DNA of 64,000 bases from Deuterostichococcus epilithicus (GCA_033439295.1 JAVTLE010000013.1:1054001-1118000); one strand, 5' to 3'; shown: positions 11,369 to 28,723, counted from the first letter of the stretch. The notes: a model not told the origin generated them from the letters alone. Made by a program: numbers and translations.

Positions 11369-14300
11369 ATGTACAGCCCTCCTGGAGGGCAGCAGGCCGG
11401 CCCGCTGCCCCCGCCAGCGCCTGGCGGTGGCCCGCCGGATGGTCAGCGCGCAAGTCAACAGGGCGGACCAGTTGCTGCCATGCCGCCGCCGCCTCCGCAG
11501 CAGCAGGGGCAGCTGTGGCAGCAGCCGCCATCAGGGCCCCCAGGCGGCCTGCCTCCGGGGCCGCCGCCTAGGAGTGGACCGATGGGTCCGCCGGCAGCCG
11601 CCCCCCCTATGAACGGCGCCAGCTACCCCGGACCGCCGCCGCAGCACGGCTTCAGCGGCGGACCCCCACCTCCCGGCCGAGGCCCCCCGCCTCGCCCGCA
11701 GGGTGGCTGGCAGCCGCCCCCTGGCAGCGGGGGCTTCGGCGGCACCCCGCCGATGGGCCAGAGGCCACCACAGCAGCAGTTTGTTGGGCCGCCCCGCTCG
11801 ATGCGCCCACCGCAGCAGTATGGCGGGCCGCCCCAGCAGATGGGCGGGTTCGGCCCCGGCGGCCCTGGCGGCTTTGCATCGCAGCAGCAGCCCAGCGGAC
11901 CTCCGTTTGGCGGCCCCCCGCAGCAGGGTCCACCAAGCGTGAGTCTGACGGCAGGAGTCTTGCTCCCAGCTTCGTTTTCAGTGGCTGGTGCAGAGCAGTC
12001 GCATGACCACTTAGCGTTCTTTGCTGAGGGCCTTCGCAAATCAGCCATTCGTGTCTTGGTCTGATCGTAGGCATTCGGAGGGCCACCCTCCAGCCAGCCA
12101 TACCAGCAGCCAGGCCTTGGCATGGGGCCGAGGCCACCGCCGACACTGGCGCCGCCGCCGGGCAGCGGCCCGCCGCCCGGCCAGTACGGGATGCCCTACC
12201 AGCAGCCGCCGCCGCAGCAGATGCAGCAGCCCTACCAGCAGCAGTTCAACCAGCAGGCGCGTCAAACCAACTGCTACTGTTTCTCATGTGCCTTTGACTC
12301 CACCCACGGTCCTGCAGGGCCTACGGCTGATGTGCTTGTTTTGCTCTGCTGCATGAACATCTCTCTCTTCCAGCTCAGCCAGCAGCAGTACTGATGCCAT
12401 GCCAATCACGAGCCTTCGCATGCCTGCAGATGCAGATGCCACAGCAGCAGCCAACGCCGCAGCCGTACAGCCACCCTGGGGCGCCGTCGCAGCAGCAGCA
12501 GGCGCCGTTCCAGGGGGCCCCGCAGCAGCAGCAGGCACCCTGGCAGCAGGCGCCGCCGCCTCAGCAGGCGCCCTACCAGCAGCCCGGGATGCAGCAGCAG
12601 CAGGCGCCATCCTTCCAGCCTGCGATGCAACAGCAGTTGCAGCCGCAGCAGGCGCAGGCGCAGCCGCAGTTTGACATGACGCAGCAGATGACGCCCGATC
12701 AGTACGCGGCGCTGACCCCCGATCAGCAGATGGCCTACTGGCAGCAGTACCAGGCGTACACACAGCAGTATCAGGCGTGGCAGGCAGGCCAGGGCGCAGA
12801 GCCCTCGGCGACGGTGCAGCTCGCAGCGCAGCCGGCGGCGGCAGCTCAGCAGTTCGGGCAGCAGAGCATGTCCCAGGTGCGTGTCAAGATGCGTTGTTGG
12901 CATCATTGTGGCCGGCTGTTTGGCACAAGCTCTGGTACTGAGCAACAGAATTGTTGGGCTCCAACTACTCGCATGTCTGGCACACGCAGCCCCATGTAAA
13001 ACCATTGTCTGAACTCCTTGTTGATCGTCTGCGCTGCTGGCCACTGCACCTACGTGGTGATGCGATGCTGGCATGGTAACCCTGCTGGTATCCCGGCGTC
13101 GTGATCCTGTTCACTCGTTTTCATGCTGCAGGCGGCGCAGGCGTCGGCGCACTACCAGAAGCCAACGATTCTGGGCCCCAAGTCCAGCGGCGCGCAGGAG
13201 CACTATGTGCCGCCGGCGCCGCTCTCCTTCCAGTTCCAGGCGTCTCCCGGCGGCGGCGCTGCGGACGCGGAGGCCGCAAAGCGCAAGAATCTGCCTGACT
13301 GGCTGCGCGCAGAGATCGAGAAGCGGCAGCTCAAGGCGGCAGGTGACGCGATGAGCCTTCAGCACCCTGTCTTCGGTCGCGAGGCCCACCAGCCCTGCAA
13401 ACCCGACAAGGGAGACCTTGGAACTTTGCTGCCGCAGTTTGTTTTCAGACTGCATGTTGGGTGTCAGCCCCTGGGCTATTTGAACGCTGTGTTTAGCAGT
13501 GCATGCATGCAAGCCGCTGCTCCGCGCGGTACGGACGTCATGCGCACTTCTCGTCAAGCATTCGCTCTCCCTTCGCCAGTGGGGCCCGATTGCCGCATAG
13601 TGCGCACAGCAGGTACTGCCCGGATTGAAGATGGCTGGCGGTGCAGCTTCCGCCTGCGCCAGCCATAGTTTTCGGGCACATGTGGCTCACAGCGCCACCT
13701 CGTTCAAGCATTTGGGAGCCTGGCCTCTGGCCCTGCAACCGTGAGCTCTCCACAGCACCCAACCTTGGTGCAGGCAAGCCCAGCTCCGATCAAGACCAGG
13801 GTCGCCTGGTGTTAGCTGCCCTCACTGCTGGGCGATGTCATTGCAGCAGCGGCGGCGGCCGCCGGAGAGAAGGCGAGCCCGCGGCCGGAGGCGCACGGGG
13901 AGGCGTCTGCCGGCATGCGCGCCGGCATAGGCACCTCTCGCTGGGGCAGCGTGGACGGCGGCAGCGACGGCGAGGAGCCGCAGGCAAGCCCGCAAGGCGT
14001 ACACAAGATTGTTGCTGTTTGATCACTCTGCAGCTGTGCTTCCTGCTGGAGTCGAGGCTGGTTGTTGTGCCGGGAAGCTCAGCCATGGAGCGTCTTGGTG
14101 TGGCTTGCAGGCCTGACCCAGCCTAAAGTTGGACACAGTTGTTATCAGTTGTCACCGAGGGTCAACAGTCAGTCGTGCACCATTGCTCGCCTGCACTTGC
14201 TGCGGTACAGGTTACGTACCGATGATCCCGCTGCTTGGGATTGCGTGGCAGGCATCCGTCATTGGGACATGCCGCTTGGCAATTTCAGAAACGCTATTGT

Positions 14301-17300
14301 TGATGCAAATTGACCTCCTGTGTGGCGCTCCTGAAGGGAGGCGCCGGCCAGGAGTCGGACCAGGTGCGCCTCAATGGCGAGATCAAGGGTAATGTCACTC
14401 GCATCCTGCTGGATGTCACCGACACCCTCTTCGGTGCGTGCCCGCCGCCCGCCTCCGCCTCTCACAGCCCGCCTTTCCCGCCCCAACGCAATATTCCGCT
14501 AGCGCACACGCTTTCAATTGCATGGGCGCCTTTGCTTGTGCTGTCTTCTGCATGCTGCTGGCTTGTCTGTCGCACATTGCTGCAAGCATGCATGTCTGTT
14601 GTTCCGTCCATATGCCAGGTCCGATCTCAAAAGTTTCCAGGGGCCTTTGCTGACCCCGAGCCACGACTTTGCTGCGCAGGAGAGATCGCGGCGGAGGTGG
14701 CGCAGGAGGCCAACGGCAGGGCTGGCGCCGGTGGCGCGCCTGCGGAGGGCGAGGTGGTCACAGAGGGCGCCGTGTTGCTCACCGGCGCTGCAGGTTCGCC
14801 CAAAGCCCTTGTTGCTACTGCAATCAGACACTGCATCCAGGACGCAAGAGGCACCTTATGCGCCATTGTTGAGCAGCATAGCTCCGTCCAGGAATGGCTG
14901 AAGTACATGGCAGATCTCGTGCACGGCGGGTGGCCATTCATGCAAGCACTGCCGCTGTGCCGCAAGAACTCGGTTCCAGCCCCCACCCCCCCTCCTTACC
15001 CTCCCCTCCACGAGACAGGCAGCGACTCGGATGGAGACGCCAGCGGCAAGGGCGACGGCGCAGACGCGCTGGGCCTCGGGTACGCGTCTGACGGCGGCGC
15101 CGGCGGTGCGGAGGCAGACGATACTGAGCTGCGAGAGGCGTCTGCTGCGGCGGCCGCCTCGCTGGCGGAGGCGGATGCGGCGGAAGGTGCTTCCGCCCAG
15201 AAGCAGGCTGAGGCAGCAGCGCCTGTTGTGACGACTAGCATCACGCAGACGGGCAGCGGCCGGCTGGCCTTTGCCATCGAGCCCAAGGCGCCGCCCGCCG
15301 ACGGGGACGCCGTGACATTTGCCGCCGGAGACAGGTCTGTGCGGATACTCAGCCTGCCTTGCATGGTGAAACCTGGTTCATGTGCGGCTGGTGACTTTTA
15401 ATACGACTGCAGCAGCTGTCAAGTAGCGGACAGTGGCTAAGGTCCTTCCCTGTGTCGCAGCGCCTGGTACCTGGCGGCCAGCGGAGAGCGCACCAAGTGC
15501 CTCATCGAGTCTGTGGACACCTCGGTGCGGCCCTCACGCATGCATGCCGCCGAGCTGCTTGGCAATCTGTCCACTCTTGAAACTGAGGAAGCGTCTATGC
15601 TGCATTCAAACCCCAACGACTGGCGTGCACCTGGCGCTGCTTTCCCGGCGCCGGCACCACTTCACCACACAGACCAGCGCTGCCGCATCTCGTTTGTTCG
15701 CCTCGGCGTTGAACGCGCCTTTCTTTTGGTCGTCTCCGCCAGGTGGCGCCGCCCTCGTATGGCATCCGACTGGAGGGCGCCGCCACCGTGCGGGAGACGG
15801 AGGTGGGGCGGCTGCTGCGGCTGGGCCCCGACGAGGCGCCCTCCTCGGACGCAAAGCCGGCGCCTGAGCCAGGCCTCGCCGCCAAGTTTGACCTGGCCAC
15901 CGGTGGCAAGGTGCGGGAGGCTGCACAACCCTGCTGAAACCCTCAACCCTGAGCTTGAACCTGCTTGTCGGCGATGCGCACCGCTCTCCGCCGTGAGCTC
16001 GACTTCGCCACCGGCGGCAATGAGCAGCCTCCTTCTGCGGCGACCTGCTGTGGACAGTCCCTCCTTGCAGCTCCGCCAGCGCTCTCACAGCCTTGAGGAT
16101 GCGTAACGAGTTCAGGGTGTGATGAAGGGGCTTCCCACAGCATTCAACTTTATTTCGGCCCCTTGCCCTGTCCTCTGTGACTGCTGTTCGCGGTCGAGCC
16201 TGCTCGCGTGCTGGCTTGCGATCGCATAGCGAATGACAATGACAGCACGCAGTGCGTGTGTTGACCTGGTTCTTGTGACCTCATTGTGATCTCAGGCCGG
16301 CACCGCCAAGGGAGGCAAGGCGGCCGGCGCCGGCGGCAAGGCGGCGGCCAAGCACCACGACCCCAAGGCCTTCAAGCTGCAGGCGGGCATGCCGCACAAG
16401 TACCCGCCGGCCTCCGTCAAGAAGGAGGCGGCCAAGCCGGCGGCAGCGGTGACGGGCGCCGACAAGGCCGCTGGGGACAAGGCCGAGGCCGTGCCCGCGC
16501 CCGGGGTGAGCACAGCTCATTCTCAAGCCCCCTGTTGGGCGACCTCATCGCACTCCTTGTCGAGTGGCACCTCACTGCCTCCGATGGTCGGACCACTGCA
16601 TGGAGAGGCCGCCCCATGCTGCGTGTGGGCACTGCAGTACACTTCAGGCCGCCAGCGTCGGGCTGCCGCGACGGGCCAGCTGCTGCTCACTCTTCACCCG
16701 CAGGTGAGCAAGACCGCGGCGCTGGCGGCCGCCGCGGCGCTGCTGCCGGACATGCCGCTTCCGGTGCCGCCGCCGCTGCCGGCGCCGCCCGTCAAGGTGG
16801 ACGCTCCGTCCAGCAGCAAGGAGCAGGCGCCCGACGGGCGGGACTCCGCCAAGAAGACCGACAAGTGCGCCCTCTTTGATCCGAGCCCTCGGACCCTCTC
16901 AAAGCCTCGGCTGTAGTCATGTGCATCCTTTGCATGTGTGCCCCGGGCACACCGCTCGACTGGGCGGCATGCCACCTCCGGCCCCGCCTGCGCAGCCAGG
17001 CCAGAGGTATCGGGACGTGGCCCGGGCTCTTTGCCAACAGCAATCTGCACAAATCTGGCCACCAAGTCATCGGGCGTGGCTGCATCGCAGGAAGCGGACG
17101 CGCAGCGAGTCGCGGGAGCGGGCAGAGGACGAACGGCGGGAGGCTCGCATCCGGGACCGCCTCAAGTCGTCCAGCCGTGACGGGTGCGGCCCTGAGCTCT
17201 TGACATCTCCCCGGAGGCCTCTCCGCCGTTTGCTGCAGCATCAGAGACTTTGCTTCGTCACACGACCGCTTGGAGGGCACTGGCAGCACGCGCTCTAGCA

Positions 17301-20300
17301 GTAGGGAAAGAAGGCCCCTTGCATGCGCTGAGCGGCACCAGGTCTCGAATGGGGAACCTCGAGCTGCAATGATGGCATGGAGTCTGGTTGCAACCACATA
17401 GCAGATGCAGGAGCCAAGCCATCATGCAGAAGGAGGTGACACCTGCAGCACTCATGCCGTGTGTCCTCTGGCGGCGCAGCAAGCCGAGGGCGCACAGCCG
17501 CAGCCGGTCGCCCAGCCTGCCGCGCCGGCGCGCGCGTTCCCCCTCTCCGCCGCTNCGCAAGAAGCGCGTGTCGCCGCGAAAGGAGTCGCTCAGCCCGCCG
17601 CGCAAGCGCCGCAACCGGTCGCCCAGCCCGCCGCGCCGGCGGGGGCGCTCCCCCTCTCCGCTGCGGCGCAGAGGCCGCTCCCCGTCCCCGCCTCGCCGCA
17701 GGCGCGCTGCCCCCTCATGCTCCTCCCGCCCGAACTGACGGGCTGCCAGGCCTGCTCAAGACGCAGCGAACACTGGCAAAGGGGCAACTGCAGTGCTGAC
17801 AGTAGCTCGAGATTGTCAGTTTGCAAGTGCATTGCCATGTCAACATGCGCCAATTCAGGGCTCTTCTGCTCCTCAGGCGGCGCAGCTCCACACCGCCGCG
17901 CAGGCGGCGCCGCAGCAGCACGCCGCCGCGCCGGCGCCGCAGCGCCAGCCGCGGCCGCCGCAGCGTGAGCCGCTCGCGCCGCGCGCGCGGCCGCAGCGCC
18001 AGCCGCGACCGGCGGCGGCGCTCGCGCTCCCACTCTCGTCGCCGCAGCCGCAGCGGCGACCGCCGCCGGCGCTCGCGCTCCCGCTCGCTGCGCAAGGACG
18101 CCTCGTCGAGAAAGGACTCCTCCCGGAAGGACTCCTCCAGAAAGGAAGCCCTCAAGGAAAAGGACTCTTCTAGGAAGGAGTCGGGAAAGAAGGACTCCTC
18201 CAAGCATGAGTCGTCCTCCAAGAAGGATTCCCGCAAGGAGGGGGGCGGCAGCGCGGCGGCGGCGGCGGCGGCGATTAAGGCCGTGGACGCGGCGGCTGGC
18301 AAGGAGGGGCAGGAGACGGCCGACGAGGCGGCGCCGGCCACCAAGGCCGACAACAAGCGCTCGGCCAGCCCCTCCCCGCCCGCCGCCGCCAGNANNGCGG
18401 CCTCACCGNCNGCCGCCGACGCAGCGGCTTCCGAGGAGGCGGCAGCCCCGATGCGNCAGCGGCGTCGCCNGCAGCTGCCGGCAGATCGGCCTCGCCGTCG
18501 CCGGAGCCGGCGGCACACATGCCGCAGCCGCTGGCGGAGGCCGTCGAGTTTGGCTCCAGCCCGTCGCCCGTGCCGCGCAAGCCGACGGCGTCGCCGCCGC
18601 CGGAGCGGTCGGTGTCACTCGTGAAGTCCAGGTTCGCGCTTCAACAGCAACACCGTCCCGCTGCTTGCCTGCCTAAGCAGCTCTCAGTCAACGGCCTCGA
18701 CTTGCGCGCATGAGTGCAGCCCGTGTGCAGCTGCTGCAGGCCCTCCGTCCCCTGTCCCAGCGCAACATTTGGCACCCGCTCACAAGGGGGGCTGTTGCAC
18801 ACCTGCAGTGCGCCGTCGCCATCACTGCCGCCGCACCACAAGCACCAGCCGCCCTCGCGGCAGCCATCCGCAGCGGTGGATTCTGCCACAGCGTCAGAGG
18901 CGCTGGCGGCCGCCCGCGAGGCGGCGGCGGAGGCGGCGGGCGCCAAGGACGCCGGCCCTGCTGCCGGCAGCCCCGCCGCGGANCAGGCGGGGGCGCAGGC
19001 ACCGGCGGCGGACGGGATGGCGGCGGCGGCCGCGGCGCAGGACGAGGACGCGTCTGGGGCGGAGCCGGCGGCGGGGGCTGGCGGCGCNGCGGGCGGCGGG
19101 CCTGCGGCGGACACGGGGCCGCCGGCGGCGGCTGCCGACGCTGGTGCTGCGGAGGCCGGCGCGGCCGTGGCAAAGGAAGCGGAGGAAGCTGACGAGGGCG
19201 CGGATGCGGATGCGGAGGCGGCACGGGTTGCCAAGTCGGCTGCCGCGGCATTCAAGGGCGAGAAGGATTCCTCCAAGGACTCGTCCAAGGGTGCGTTTTG
19301 GGACCTGCACCCCGAAGGCAGTGCTTGTCAGCAGTTGCGCCTTGGCAGCCCTCCTGGCTGAAGGCTTGCTGTCCTGTGGCAGAGAAAATAACAAAGCGCA
19401 TGATCCTGTGCATGCCCCTGGTGCATCAGCAGTCGCACTGTGGTCAGATGCTCGTGTGGCAGTCTGCATGCTGCAATCGCTGCTGTTCTGTGTGCCTCCA
19501 CTGCCACACCTCTGCAGTGTGTGCTTGTGCTGCAGCTGTCCCGTCGACTGCATGCATGGCATGAGAGTGCGCTCGGGATGACGAGACAATTTCTACTTGA
19601 GGGTGTCGCATCAAGCAACTGCGCCCCGTCAATGAAAACACACTGAGCTTTGAACGCTTGGCTTCCGACCGGCGCACACCCGGCCCCTGCCTTCAGAGTC
19701 GTCTTGTTGCAGAACTCGGGTGCCTGGTTCAAGTATGAATCCGCCGACTGACCTGCCTCTGCTGGCGGGTGCTTGGAGCCAGGCACCAGAGCCTGGAATG
19801 GCTGTACTTTCGTGCCCATCTGCAAGGAAGGACGTTTGCATTTGCGCAGGGAAGAGCAGCAAGAAGGAGAGCCGCAAAGACGCCAAGAAGGAGTCCAGAA
19901 AGGAATCCAAAAAGGAGTCCAAGAAGGGCGACAAGCGGGACTCCAAAAAGGATGCGAAGCCGGACAAAAAGGACAGCAAGTCGGACAGGTGAGGCCCACA
20001 ATCGCCCTGGTCGCTGCGGTCGCCTTCTGGTGGTTGCAACTGCGGCGGCGTGAGCTGGGTGCGAAAGCCCTCGACTGTTTCGTGAAGTACTGGGGCGCTG
20101 CGCACCAGCCGCTCGCATGGCATGAGTGTTGTTCACTCACCCAACACGCGGTGCACCCATCTGACCTTCTGACTGGCAGGAGGGACAGCAGCAAGGGCGA
20201 CAAGAAGCGGGCGCGCTCCGCCAGCGCTTCTCCTGAGCGCAAGCCGGCCAAAAAGGCGTCTGGCGCCGACGCCAAGCGGTCGGACAGCGGCAGGAAGGAC

Positions 20301-20318
20301 AGCAAGCGCTCGAAGTGA
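11369..20318 (+). CDS. Long RS-domain splicing-type protein, PNISR-like
   Basis: This is probably a nuclear pre-mRNA-processing protein. Exon 1 starts at ATG 11369 (MYSPPGGQQAG) and is Pro/Gly/Gln-rich. Exons to about 12870 are Gln-rich, including DQYAALTPDQQMAYWQQYQ. At about 13130-13340 comes KRKNLPDWLRAEIEKRQLK, which resembles the short LPxWIRxxLEK block that I recall from metazoan PNISR. Then follow SRWGSVDGGSDGEE, a helix NGEIKGNVTRILLDVTDTLF, an acidic Ala-rich stretch, and AWYLAASGERTKCLIESVDT. The C-terminal third is arginine/serine repeats (about 17480-17720 and 17880-18110), then Lys/Ser-Asp repeats such as SSRKDSSRKDSS up to the stop. All exons share one orientation with usable splice sites, but whether this is one gene or two fused models is not proven. 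Nine ambiguous bases fall inside it. The family name is a cautious inference. Confidence 0.65.
15875..16026 (+). repeat. Decayed exon-edge copy in an RS-gene intron
   Basis: The exon end coding FDLATGGK (15875-15912) is repeated at 15984-16022 inside the following intron, offset by 109 bases. The donor GT is lost in the copy. Confidence 0.75.
17556..19088. other. Ambiguous bases (N) in repetitive coding sequence
   Basis: Nine single unresolved bases lie at 17556, 18393, 18395, 18396, 18409, 18411, 18456, 18470 and 18983/19088 or close by, all in GC-rich, low-complexity coding DNA. They point to base-call uncertainty, so frame and residue calls in this stretch should be treated with care. Confidence 0.8.
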
Positions 20319-20966
20319 GAGGCACCGGCTTGGCGCAACAGTGACAGACCCGCAAGGCGGCTCGCCGGCGACTGCGCATGCCAGGGGGTGTTTACAGCTG
20401 TCAGGTGGCATTTAAGGAGGGCACGCTGGCCTTTGTGGCTGGAGGGCTGATGGGTGCGCTGACAAAGTTGGACGGTTGCGCATGTCGAGCAGTGTGACCT
20501 TGGCGTTTTACCAGCTGCAGATGGTTTGCAGAATGTGAAGCAAATCTCGAAGCAAGCGCCCATGTGCTCAACCCTTGCGACGTGTCAGCGACGAAGAAGC
20601 TCTCAAATCGAATATGCTGCATGCCTGTCTGGGTACTTGTGTGGCGCTGCGGTCGCTGACGCCAAAAGAATACTGCCAAAACCTGACACTGCTCACACCT
20701 ACTCGAGCCTGACCTTGGTACCTGACCCCACTGCAAATCAGCAGTCCTGAGCACGTCCATTCGACATTATTTGTACAACAAACGAGTACCGTTCATCCTG
20801 AGGGAAGCAGGCAATGCCAGGTGCAGTCCTGGCCGCAATTGAATGACTGCATCCAGACGCCGGTCCTGCCGAGCGGGGTACGTCGCTGGGAAGCTGCCAG
20901 CGTACGCTCGCAACGCCGCTTAACCGTGCGCAACATAACTAGCCACAGCAACGGCGCAGGCAATGC
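20319..20966. other. Convergent 3' intergenic region
   Basis: This lies between the RS-protein stop and the SnRK1 stop, so it carries both 3' ends. I see no exon or repeat in it. Confidence 0.5.
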
Positions 20967-25020
<4,054 letters not shown>

Positions 25021-26055
25021 GGCAGCGGCGGCTCAGTTCCGCCGCAGCCTGCCGCCGCGATAGCAGTTGGGCCTGACGTGCGGCAGCAAGCGACGCCGTT
25101 TGCGTCGCGAGAATCGCAAGTCTCAATCTGCCCAAGATCGCACGTCTGAAGCTGCCCGCTGCCCCGCACCGCCTTGCCAGCTGTCCGCCAAAAAGAAGCT
25201 GCTCAGGCTGGAGCTGGCAGCCTGCTGCCCAGCTCTACCTTGGCAGCAGCTCTGTAGCGACACCGTGAATCCCTTTGAGGTCGCTCACGCGATCTGCAGC
25301 GGTCAGCAGTCCTGGTCAACTGCAGTTCCCTATTTCGACAGGCCAGTGGCGGTGTGTTGCTGAAATCCCCGCGTAAGGGTCAGCGCTTCAGCTGAACGGA
25401 TTAGTATCGCTGCAGCTTGCTGTGCTGCAGCAGAGACTCCTGCCGCAGCTAAAAGACAGCACCTTCTCGGCGACACACTCAAACCTGCACGGCTATCAAA
25501 AAGCTGGTCCAAAAGCACGCGGCGCCCGTCTCATGGCCTTCAGCTGGGAGGCCAGCATCGTGCGCGAAGTTGAATGCGACCCCAAGACCGCAAAGGCCAG
25601 TTGCCTACTCGCGTCACGGTACCATCTCCCGCTAACTTTTGGTAGAGACGGCGGGAAATAATCAAACCCCTGCCGAAACCCCTGCCGACAGATTTCAGAT
25701 TGCGTTTGCAGACTTTCCAGTCCAGTAAACGCTCTCTTTCATCGAGCACGAAACTGACTTCTGCACAGGGTCTGCCGGTGAATACACCCCAGCTTCTGGC
25801 AAGCATACCAACGATCGAACTTCGCTTTCTCCGCCACTTGGATGCATGATGACAGCAACTCATTGTTTTGATGGACTCAAAGTAGGCTTACAGTACCAGA
25901 CAAGATGCCCACAACCCTTTTGCAGCAGATCGAGCTGGATGCCGCATTGCAGCGCTATGCGCTTGCAGCCAGTAACTGCGGCGGTGTACCGGCAGGAATC
26001 TGCCACCGGCTCGCACTACAAACAGACACCTCAACATATTCAATTCTCTGCTGCC
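25021..26055. other. Divergent intergenic region SnRK1 / cyclophilin
   Basis: About 1 kb lies between two start codons on opposite strands. A reading frame in phase with the cyclophilin start continues upstream to 25846, so the start could be further left. Otherwise I see nothing. Confidence 0.45.
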
Positions 26056-28723
26056 ATGATGACATCTGCAGCGTCAACACTGCTGGGCGGTGAGCGAGCT
26101 GAGCCCTGGTTCAAGCGCCATGGTGAGAGCTGGACGGTATACCCCGGCAGAGGCACAGAGGTCTCCACCAAAGCGCAGATTCATCGCTGTGCAGGCCTGG
26201 CGGCGGGAGCTGTGCTACTGCAGACCTCCGCGGCTACGGCGGTGGATTTTTCCGCAAGCGCAGGCTCGCAGGTCAGTGCATGGCAGTCAGCATTGGCTGC
26301 AATCGTGGATGTGTGAAACGTTTGTAGCAAACAACTAGTATTGGCGATCTCTTGCAGACGTGACCTTCATACCTTCACGCGCCTTGTAATGGAGACATGC
26401 AGCCCGGCCGACAGGACAGGCTGCGACAGGCTCCCTGCATTCCCCGCTCCTGGCTGCAGGCGCCTATCACAGGCGGCGTCAATGCGGTGCTATACACGCA
26501 GCAGGAATCGCTGCCGAAGGAGGAGCTCAGGAAAGCAGCTGAGCCGCGCCCGGCTGCACAGCCCTCCGAGCAGCCAGCGGCGGCGGCATCGCAAGCGGCA
26601 TCTGCCGCAGCCGGCGGCAGGGTCTTCCTCGATGTGGCAGTGGACGGCGAGGTGAGTTGCCACTGATGTTTGTCCCATCTTGAGGCAGGATCTCTGAGCA
26701 TGACGTAATTTATGAGCCAGGAATGTCAGCTTCGCCCCTTACTCCTCTGCCACGGCTGGCGCACCCCTCATTCGAGGTGGCACTTGGCTCATGCAGCACC
26801 TCCCCTCACTTGTTCTTGCTCTGCTCACATCCTCCCTGCAGCTGACGTGATGCCAGAGGTGATGCTGTGCACCCCATAGTGGACCTCAGGGTCGACCCAA
26901 GGCCCGCCTCGATGTTGCCTTCTTGCCACACCGCAGGCCAAGGGACGCATCTCGGTGCAGCTGTATGACGACGTCCCCGTGGGTGCTGCGCGGTTTGCCG
27001 ACCTGGCGCGGGGCATCCAGGGCGTCGGCTTTCGGCGCACCAAGTTCGACGCCGTGAATGAGGTGGGTGCAGCTGGCACCGCTCTGTTGAAATGCAGAGC
27101 GTGCCAGAGCGCCCATTTGTGATGTGTCACTGCCGCAAACAGCTGTCTTTACGTGCGTGTGAGGGCGGACTGTGTCTGGGAGCACGTTTGGTGAAGACCG
27201 CCTTTCGGTGACGCACGGATGTGCGGTCATTTGCTCTGCCGTCGTGTCCAGGACTTCGTCCGCAATGCGGGCCTGCGACGTCTGAACTTCGGGTCGGAAG
27301 AAGAGACGCCCATTGCAGGCGGTAAGCGGCCCGACCGCGCGGATCCAATGCAGATGTCTGCCACCCTGCAACACTTCTGCCGGCTGGCGGCCAAGCCACA
27401 GGCAGTTACTCTGGGTCTGCCTCATGAGAGAATGAAAGCAGAAGGATGAGGACGGAGCATCAAACATCAGAGATGTTTCATCTCTGCGCTCCATGCGGTG
27501 GCGCAGGCGACGGCATCGACCAGCTGGAGTTCGAGCTGGAGTCGGGCACCGCGCACCGCCATTCTGGCGCCGGCGACGTCAGCCTGGTTGTCCGCAGCGA
27601 GAAGCCGCAGTGCGCACCCCGCCCTGCCTCACAAGCCCCTGCTGCCACCGCCGGCATGCTGGCAGCGGTCCCAAGCTGTTCACGGGGGCTGGAGGCGGTT
27701 TGATCCCCCGACTCGTGGTGTGATCAGTGTTCATCAAAGCAGGGCTTGCGAAAGCAGCTGACGGAAGGCCTGAGCGAGATCTCCCGTCTGGGACGGCGCA
27801 GGGACGTGAAGGAGAAGCTTGTGGCCTACCGGGGCAAGCTAGTCAAGGTGCGGCTAGCTAGGCCGCAGGCCAGCTCACAACCGAGTATTGAGTACAGCTG
27901 GGTGTGCTTTTTCCAAAATCAGTCAAAACGAGTTGCCTGTGAAGCACCGCACCAGACAGAAGCACAAGGCATGCGTAAGCACCAGCTCCGACCGGCTTTG
28001 CTGCCGACCGCCGCCTCAGCAGCGTCTGCCTGAGGCTACTGTTCGTCGAAACGTCAAACAGGTGCAGGAGACGCTCGGTGAAAAGCCGAATGGCACCGCA
28101 TTTGCCATCACGCTGCACGCTGCGCCCGCATTGGACGCCACCAACCTCGTCGTGGGCAAGGTGAGCCGTCCCCACCAGCCTAAACTTGTCGCTGATGTGT
28201 CGCTTTGTCGTCCATCCTTACCTGATTTAGTGGGCTACTCTTTGAGGTTGAGGTCGTGACAGACGCGCGCTGCTGTCTGTCGTGCGCTGCTGTCGTTCTT
28301 GTGCTGAACCTTTCAGTCGCATGCGTGCTCGGTCGCACCTTTACACGTTGAACAAACACGGTGAAATTGTGTCTATTGTTATCCATGCAGGTGGTGGATG
28401 GCATGGACACGGTGAGGACACTCGCGGCGCTTCCCACCGTCAAAGACAATGCTAACAGCGGATATGTCAAGTGAGCACGTATGCTTCGGGGCTTCCTCCA
28501 ATTGAGTGCTTGAGTGCTGCTGAACTTCGTGCATGTCAATCTTGCCACCGCCGGTGTCCCCAAGAGCGGAGATGTTTGCTGTCAGCGATCTTGTCACAGC
28601 TTTCTGCATTGGCGCCGCAGGGCTGCAAAGTTGATTGGCGACCGTCGGGCCGACGTGGCGATTCGCAGCTTCGGGCGCCCATTCAACAAGATCGTCGTCG
28701 CAGAGTCAGGCCCGCTGCATTAA
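26056..28723 (+). CDS. Plastid/thylakoid-lumen cyclophilin-like protein
   Basis: This is a cyclophilin-fold protein, probably in the plastid. From ATG 26056 (MMTSAASTLLGG) a Ser/Ala/Arg leader runs into the hydrophobic stretch AGLAAGAVLLQTSAATA, which looks like a lumenal transfer signal. The domain begins GRVFLDVAVDGE, then GRISVQLYDDVPVGAARFAD, FVRNAGLRRLNFGSEEE, IDQLEFELESGTAHRHSGAG, a charged insertion (LRKQLTEGLSEISRLGRRRD), NGTAFAITLHAAPALDATNL, VVGKVVDGMDTVRTLAALPT and a C-terminus ending AESGPLH. Length and order fit plant plastid cyclophilins of the CYP26/CYP28 sort. The usual FHR and MxQGGDF blocks are replaced by FRRTKFD and FVRNAGLRR, so isomerase activity is doubtful. About nine exons have good GT-AG borders. 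Fold assignment is strong; the subfamily is a guess. Confidence 0.82.

Noticed and set aside
12406-13074. 222-codon minus-strand ORF rich in Leu and Arg
   Set aside because: Antisense of the Gln-rich CAG-repeat exon of the RS gene.
17715-18518. 267-codon minus-strand ORF
   Set aside because: Antisense of the RS repeats; long Arg/Leu/Ser runs arise from the complementary repeat.
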